Positions 59,805 through 64,000 of a DNA stretch of 64,000 nucleotides are shown in pieces. This DNA comes from Paracoccus marinus (GTDB lineage: Bacteria; Pseudomonadota; Alphaproteobacteria; Rhodobacterales; Rhodobacteraceae). Each line of letters opens with the position of its first letter. Position 1 is the stretch's first letter. Below the pieces are notes generated by a model. That model was given only the letters and a program-made list of their open reading frames with translations. It was not told where the DNA came from and searched no databases. The stretch is from NCBI RefSeq assembly GCF_007018965.1, contig NZ_VJYZ01000033.1, positions 496,001-560,000 on the forward strand. Reading direction: 5' to 3'. A program made the translations under genes and the position numbers.

Positions 59805-60607
59805 ATGGCGCTGCAACGACGGTGACGGACGAGACCGAAACCAGATCGCGCTCGGTGGCCGACTTGCCGCCGCTGCTCATCAACGTGGTCGCGTTCGCCA
59901 TCGGCATCGCGATCTGGTGGGCGATCACCGCCGCCAAGCTGGTGGTGCTGCCGGGCCCCTACGAGGTGCTGGTCCGGGCGGGCGAGCTGATCCGCAACGG
60001 GCAGCTCTTCACCGACATCTTCGCCAGCCTGCGCCGCGTGCTGACCGGGTTCGCGCTTGGGGTCGCGCTGGCCATCCCGGTGGGGTTCCTGATGGGGTGG
60101 TACAAGGTCGCGCGCGCCCTGATCGAGCCCTACGTCCAGTTCTTCCGCATGATCCCGCCCCTGGCCGTGATCCCGCTGGCGATCGTGACGATGGGCATCG
60201 ACGAGGCACCGAAGATCTTCGTGATCTTCCTCGCGTCCTTCCTGTCCTGCGTGGTCGCGACCTATCAGGGCGTCATCAGCGTGGACCGCACGCTCATCAA
60301 CGCGGCCCGCGTCCTTGGCGCGCGCGACGGGACCATCTTTGCGCGGGTGGTGATCCCGGCGTCGGTTCCGTTCATCCTCGTGGGCGTCCGCATCGGTCTT
60401 GGCTCGGCCTGGGCCACGGTTGTCGCGGCCGAGTTGATCGCGGCGCAGTCGGGTCTCGGCTTCCGGATGCAGCAGGCGCAGCTTTACTACGACCTGCCGA
60501 CGATCTTCGTCAGCCTCATCACCATCGGCATTCTCGGCCTGCTGATGGACCGTCTGCTGCAGGCGACCGAACGCCGTCTCACCCAGTGGCAGGAGCGCGC
60601 GCAATGA
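59801..60607 (+). CDS. ABC transporter permease, nitrate/sulfonate/taurine type
   Basis: This 268-residue permease has about six helices and the EAA loop [20 protein letters not shown], characteristic of SsuC/TauC. The start is a TTG at 59801 that overlaps the ROK stop (TTGA), with GGGAG upstream. No ATG gives a full N-terminal helix. Its stop overlaps the ATPase start. The transported compound is unknown; the downstream sulfatase suggests a sulfated one. Confidence 0.9.
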   Translation: MNGAATTVTDETETRSRSVADLPPLLINVVAFAIGIAIWWAITAAKLVVLPGPYEVLVRAGELIRNGQLFTDIFASLRRVLTGFALGVALAIPVGFLMGWYKVARALIEPYVQFFRMIPPLAVIPLAIVTMGIDEAPKIFVIFLASFLSCVVATYQGVISVDRTLINAARVLGARDGTIFARVVIPASVPFILVGVRIGLGSAWATVVAAELIAAQSGLGFRMQQAQLYYDLPTIFVSLITIGILGLLMDRLLQATERRLTQWQERAQ

Positions 60608-61407
60608 CGCAGGGCACGCAAGGCATGCAGCCGAAGATTTCGTTCCAGGACGTGACCCGCCGGTTCGGCGACGGCGAGAGCGGCTTTCTGGCGCTGGACC
60701 GCCTGAACCTCGACATCGCCGACGGCGAGTTCGTGACCGTCGTCGGCCCGTCGGGGTGCGGCAAGTCGACGGCGATGAACATCGCCGCGGGCCTGCTCGA
60801 CGTCACCGACGGCCGCGTGCTGGTCGATGGCAAGGGGGTCGCAGGACCCGGTCCCGAGCGGGGCGTGATCTTCCAGCAATACGCGCTCTTTCCGTGGCTC
60901 ACGGTGCGCCAGAACGTCGAGTTCGGGCTGCGCATCAAGGGCATGCCCGCGGCCGAGCGGCGCCGGGTGTCGGACCACTTTATCGACCTGGTGGGGCTCA
61001 AGGACTTCGCCGACGCGCTGCCCAAGACGCTGTCGGGGGGCATGAAGCAGCGCTGCGCGATCGCGCGCGCCTATGCGGTCAACCCGACGATGCTGCTGAT
61101 GGACGAGCCGTTCGGCGCGCTGGACGCGCTGACCCGCGTCAACATGCAGGACCAGCTGCTGGATACGTGGAGCCGCGAGCGGCGCACCGTCATCTTCATC
61201 ACCCACGACGTGGACGAGGCGGTGTACCTGGCCAACCGGGTGATCGTCATGGCGTCAAAGCCGGGCCGGCTGCACAAGATCATTCCCGTGGACCTGCCTT
61301 ATCCACGTACCGAGGCCATGCGGCTGTCGCCCGAGTTCGCGGCGATCCGCAACGAGGTGTGGCACTCCGTCTATCACCAGAAACCGCAGATCGAAGCAAA
61401 GCACTGA
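60604..61407 (+). CDS. ABC transporter ATP-binding protein, nitrate/sulfonate/taurine type
   Basis: This 267-residue ATPase has Walker [10 protein letters not shown], the signature [15 protein letters not shown] and Walker [12 protein letters not shown]. It is close to SsuB/TauB. It overlaps the permease gene by four bases and is followed by the binding-protein gene after 13 bases. The three form one importer. Confidence 0.93.
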   Translation: MTQGTQGMQPKISFQDVTRRFGDGESGFLALDRLNLDIADGEFVTVVGPSGCGKSTAMNIAAGLLDVTDGRVLVDGKGVAGPGPERGVIFQQYALFPWLTVRQNVEFGLRIKGMPAAERRRVSDHFIDLVGLKDFADALPKTLSGGMKQRCAIARAYAVNPTMLLMDEPFGALDALTRVNMQDQLLDTWSRERRTVIFITHDVDEAVYLANRVIVMASKPGRLHKIIPVDLPYPRTEAMRLSPEFAAIRNEVWHSVYHQKPQIEAKH

Positions 61408-61420
61408 GGGGAGGAAACAG

Positions 61421-62404
61421 ATGAGCGTTACCAGAAGGACATTCCTTGCGATGTCGGCAGCCGCCGGCGTCCTGGCAGGGCCGGCGCTTGGCGTCGCGCG
61501 CGCCGCAACCGCGCAGACGAAGCCGGTTCGCGTGGGCTACATCGCCGATTATTTCGGCACCAGCCTGACCGCGATCGCCAGCGACCAGGAGATGTGGGCC
61601 AAACACGGGCTCGAACCCGAGCTGAAGGTCTTTACCAACGGCCCGATCCAGATCCAGGCGCTGGGCGCCGGGTCGCTGGACTTCGGCTATGTCGGCCCCG
61701 GCGCGCTGTGGCTGCCGGCGTCGGGCAAGGCCAAGCTGATCGCGATGAACGCGCTGGGCCTGTCGGACCGGGTGATCGCGCAGGCCGGCAACAACACCAT
61801 GGCCGACCTGAAGGGCAAGAAGATCGGCGTGCCCGAAGGCACGTCGGGCGACATGCTGCTGCGGCTGGCGCTGGCGCGCGAGGGCATGCAGATCGGCGAC
61901 GTGGAAGTGGTCAAGATGGACCCGTCCACGGTCGTGTCCGCCTTTGCGTCCAAGCAGATCGACGGCGCGGGGATCTGGTATCCGCTGGTGGGCATCATCA
62001 AGCGGAACGTTCCCGACATGGTCGAGGTGGCGAAAAGCGCCGACTTCTACCCCGCGAACTCGTTCCCGTCGGCATTCGTGGCGCGCAACGAGGTGGTGGC
62101 CGAGGATCCCGACCTCGTCCAACGCATGATCGCCGTCCTGAAAGAGGCCAACGACTTCCGCGCCGCCGACGTGCCGCGTTCGGTCGAGATCACGGCCAAG
62201 TTCCTCGGCGTCCCGTCCGAGCCGCTGGTCACCGAAAGCGAGAACGGCCAGTACCTGACCTCTGCCGAGCTGGCGGCGGCGACCAGGGACGGCACGGTTG
62301 CCAAGTGGCTGACGGGTCTCAACGAGCAGTTCGTGGGTTTCGGCAAGCTGCAGGACCCGCTTGATCCCAAGGACTACTACCTGGGCGACCTTTACGCCGG
62401 TTGA
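61421..62404 (+). CDS. ABC transporter substrate-binding protein, SsuA/THI5-like
   Basis: This 327-residue periplasmic binding protein has a twin-arginine-like leader with Arg5-Arg6 in SVTRRTFLAMSAAAG and cleavage near ARA. The mature part begins KPVRVGYIADYFGTS. Conserved loops include GAGSLDFGYVGPG and VPEGTSGDMLLRLAL, which line the pocket in this family. Export by the Tat route would mean it folds before secretion. The ligand is not evident from sequence. GAGGGGAGG precedes the ATG. Confidence 0.9.
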   Translation: MSVTRRTFLAMSAAAGVLAGPALGVARAATAQTKPVRVGYIADYFGTSLTAIASDQEMWAKHGLEPELKVFTNGPIQIQALGAGSLDFGYVGPGALWLPASGKAKLIAMNALGLSDRVIAQAGNNTMADLKGKKIGVPEGTSGDMLLRLALAREGMQIGDVEVVKMDPSTVVSAFASKQIDGAGIWYPLVGIIKRNVPDMVEVAKSADFYPANSFPSAFVARNEVVAEDPDLVQRMIAVLKEANDFRAADVPRSVEITAKFLGVPSEPLVTESENGQYLTSAELAAATRDGTVAKWLTGLNEQFVGFGKLQDPLDPKDYYLGDLYAG

Positions 62405-62465
62405 TCCCGGACCCGAGATGGCGCCGGCCGGCTGGCTGGCCGGCGCCGCCCGGGCGACTGAAAAC

Positions 62466-62504
62466 GACGGCTGAACAAGACAGCTGAACAAGACGGCTGA
62501 ACCC
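62466..62504. repeat. Three tandem 13-bp repeats
   Basis: GACGGCTGAACAA, GACAGCTGAACAA and GACGGCTGAACCC follow each other at 62466-62504. They lie between the binding-protein gene and a possible small gene. The role is unknown. Confidence 0.75.
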
Positions 62505-62505
62505 A

Positions 62506-62673
62506 ATGACGCGCATCAGGATCGGAGCGAAGGCAGTGTTCTACGGCAGGTTGGCACGATGGCTTGGCGGTCTGCGCAAGAACCCTTACCAGCCCGAACG
62601 GCACTACATGCGCGGTCCGGGGCCGGCGACCCTGAAGAAGCAGACCCTGCGCGCACCGGCGCGGCAGGGCTGA
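62506..62673 (+). CDS. Possible 55-residue basic protein
   Basis: This reading frame encodes MTRIRIGAKAVFYGRLARWL and then a basic Arg/Lys/Pro-rich tail. No family is recognised. No good ribosome binding site precedes the ATG; the 13-bp repeats occupy that place. It sits in the short gap between the binding-protein gene and the sulfatase, on the same strand. It could be a real small protein or chance. Confidence 0.4.
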   Translation: MTRIRIGAKAVFYGRLARWLGGLRKNPYQPERHYMRGPGPATLKKQTLRAPARQG

Positions 62674-62699
62674 TCCATTCCTTATCCGTGCGAATTGCC

Positions 62700-64000
62700 A
62701 TGACCAGACGACCGAACATCCTTTTCATCATGTCCGACGACCACGCCGCGCGCGCGATCTCGTGCTACGGCTCGGGCCTGAACCGGACCCCGAACCTCGA
62801 CCGCATCGCCCAGGACGGGATGCGGCTGGACCGGTGCTACGTCACCAATTCGATCTGCACGCCAAGCCGGGCCGCGATCATCACGGGCACCTATAACCAC
62901 GTGAACCAGGTGACGACGCTCGACACCCACATCGACAACCGGCTGCCGAACGTCGCCCGGCATCTTGGCGCCGCCGGCTACCAGACCGCGATCTTCGGCA
63001 AGTGGCACCTGGGCGAGGGCAAGGCGCACGAGCCCGCCGGTTTCGACGAATGGGCGGTCCTGCCGGGGCAGGGCGACTACTTCGACCCGGCGTTCATCGA
63101 CCGCGATGGCGAGCATGTCGTACCCGGCTACGCGACCGACATCATCACCGACAAGTGCCTCGACTTCATGGCGCGGCGCGACGCCGACCGGCCGTTCTTC
63201 CTGATGTGCCACCACAAGGCGCCGCACCGCAGCTTCGAGCCGGACCCGCGCCACGGCCATCTATACGCCGACGGCAAGCTGCCGGTGCCCGAGACGTTCG
63301 ACGACGATTACGCGAACCGGGCCGCCGCCGCGGGCGCGGCGAAGATGCGGATCCGCCGCGACATGAGCTACAAGGACCTGGGGCTCGCCCAGCCTGATGG
63401 CGGCGACGAGGTGGGCGAGTTGCTGATCGAAGGCGGTTTCGACCGCAAGGTCCCCGAGATCGCGCCGGGCGAAAGCCTGCGCCTGGTCGATGCGGCCAGT
63501 GGCGAGGCGTTCGACTTCACCGATCCGCACGCGCTCTCGGTGTTCAAGTACCAGCGCTACATGATGCGCTATCTGCAGACGGTGCAAAGCGTGGACGACA
63601 ACGTCGGGCGGCTGCTCGACTATATGGACGCCGAGGGGATCGCTCAGAACACCATCGTGATCTACACCTCGGACCAGGGCTTTTTCCTTGGCGAGCACGG
63701 CTGGTTCGACAAGCGGTTCATGTACGAGGAATCGCTGCAGATGCCGTTCCTGATCCGCTACCCGGCGGGCATCGCCAAGGGGACCAGATCGGACCTGATC
63801 GCCACCAACGTCGATTTCGCCCCGACCTTTCTCGACTATGCCGGCCTGACGGTGCCCAGCTACATGCAGGGGAAAACCATGCGGCCGCTGCTTGAGGGCA
63901 CGGCGGGCGGCGACTGGCCGGACGTCGCCTATCACCGCTACTGGATGCACAAGGACGAATACCACAACGCGTTCGCGCATTACGGCGTCAGGGATGCGCG
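62700..64000 (+). CDS. Sulfatase (formylglycine type), cut by window end
   Basis: This type I sulfatase removes a sulfate ester from its substrate. The first 433 residues are visible. Cys53 in NSICTPSRAA is the CxPSR residue converted to formylglycine. Metal ligands are Asp13-Asp14 (MSDDH) and Asp325 in YTSDQGFFLGEHGW, where Gln326 replaces the more common Asn or His. The pattern resembles bacterial N-acetylglucosamine-6-sulfatase-like enzymes, but the substrate is uncertain. No signal peptide is visible, so it should act in the cytoplasm after import by the adjacent ABC transporter. The 3' end is beyond the window. Confidence 0.9.
   Translation, partial: MTRRPNILFIMSDDHAARAISCYGSGLNRTPNLDRIAQDGMRLDRCYVTNSICTPSRAAIITGTYNHVNQVTTLDTHIDNRLPNVARHLGAAGYQTAIFGKWHLGEGKAHEPAGFDEWAVLPGQGDYFDPAFIDRDGEHVVPGYATDIITDKCLDFMARRDADRPFFLMCHHKAPHRSFEPDPRHGHLYADGKLPVPETFDDDYANRAAAAGAAKMRIRRDMSYKDLGLAQPDGGDEVGELLIEGGFDRKVPEIAPGESLRLVDAASGEAFDFTDPHALSVFKYQRYMMRYLQTVQSVDDNVGRLLDYMDAEGIAQNTIVIYTSDQGFFLGEHGWFDKRFMYEESLQMPFLIRYPAGIAKGTRSDLIATNVDFAPTFLDYAGLTVPSYMQGKTMRPLLEGTAGGDWPDVAYHRYWMHKDEYHNAFAHYGVRDA

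Overview
The window is a very GC-rich chromosome segment of an alphaproteobacterium, almost certainly order Rhodobacterales (genus not resolvable by eye). Supporting signs are the gene pairings cckA-recA and lexA-moeA-moaC-trpC-trpD-trpG, an alphaproteobacterial SspB with a GC-rich acidic tail, ChoXWV/BetI choline uptake, and SOS boxes of the GTTC-N7-GTTC type in front of both lexA and recA. No rRNA, prophage, insertion sequence or CRISPR array was seen. Most of the window is core chromosome.

Layout. 1-6490: aminotransferase, cell-wall amidase, PBP1A and release factor 2, all rightward. 6498-13001: DUF2267 and LysE-type genes, a patatin, the leftward chain tyrS-psuK-psuG and divergent anmK. 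13064-15730: two secreted PRC-barrel proteins, the second with about 20 short Pro/Val repeats, then two identical tRNA-Asp genes. 15872-21375: sspB, fumC, three overlapping small genes, yebC and two exporters. 21337-24811: choV-choW-choX facing betI across a palindromic operator. 24842-25220: a tandemly duplicated, hairpin-rich element whose stems covary. 25220-35609: a sulfotransferase divergent from a branching-type glycosyltransferase, then HIT, ABC ATPase, zinc-finger protein, CDF exporter, polA and a D,D-carboxypeptidase with a SPOR domain. 35862-41613: clpS-rsmC, hemF, and divergent hemE/hemC. 42184-48058: trpG-trpD-ung-trpC-moaC-moeA-lexA, leftward, nearly all joined by 4-base overlaps. 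48210-53922: a low-complexity membrane-anchored protein, a second aminotransferase, ppiD and trpE, rightward. 53935-58249: two small hydrophilic proteins behind a site matching the general-stress sigma factor EcfG, then cckA, recA and tRNA-Arg(CCG). 58640-64000: a ROK regulator with a 23-bp palindrome, a nitrate/sulfonate-type ABC importer and a cytoplasmic-looking sulfatase cut by the window end.

How the genes work together. Housekeeping functions dominate: peptidoglycan, translation, heme (hemC, hemE, hemF), tryptophan (trpE, G, D, C) and molybdenum cofactor (moaC, moeA). The accessory units most worth attention are the ROK/ABC/sulfatase cluster, which reads like import and intracellular desulfation of a small sulfated compound; the sulfotransferase/glycosyltransferase pair, which suggests a sulfated surface glycan; the covarying tandem element at 24842-25220; and a set of three GGAAC-N16/17-NGTT sites in front of secreted or disordered proteins.
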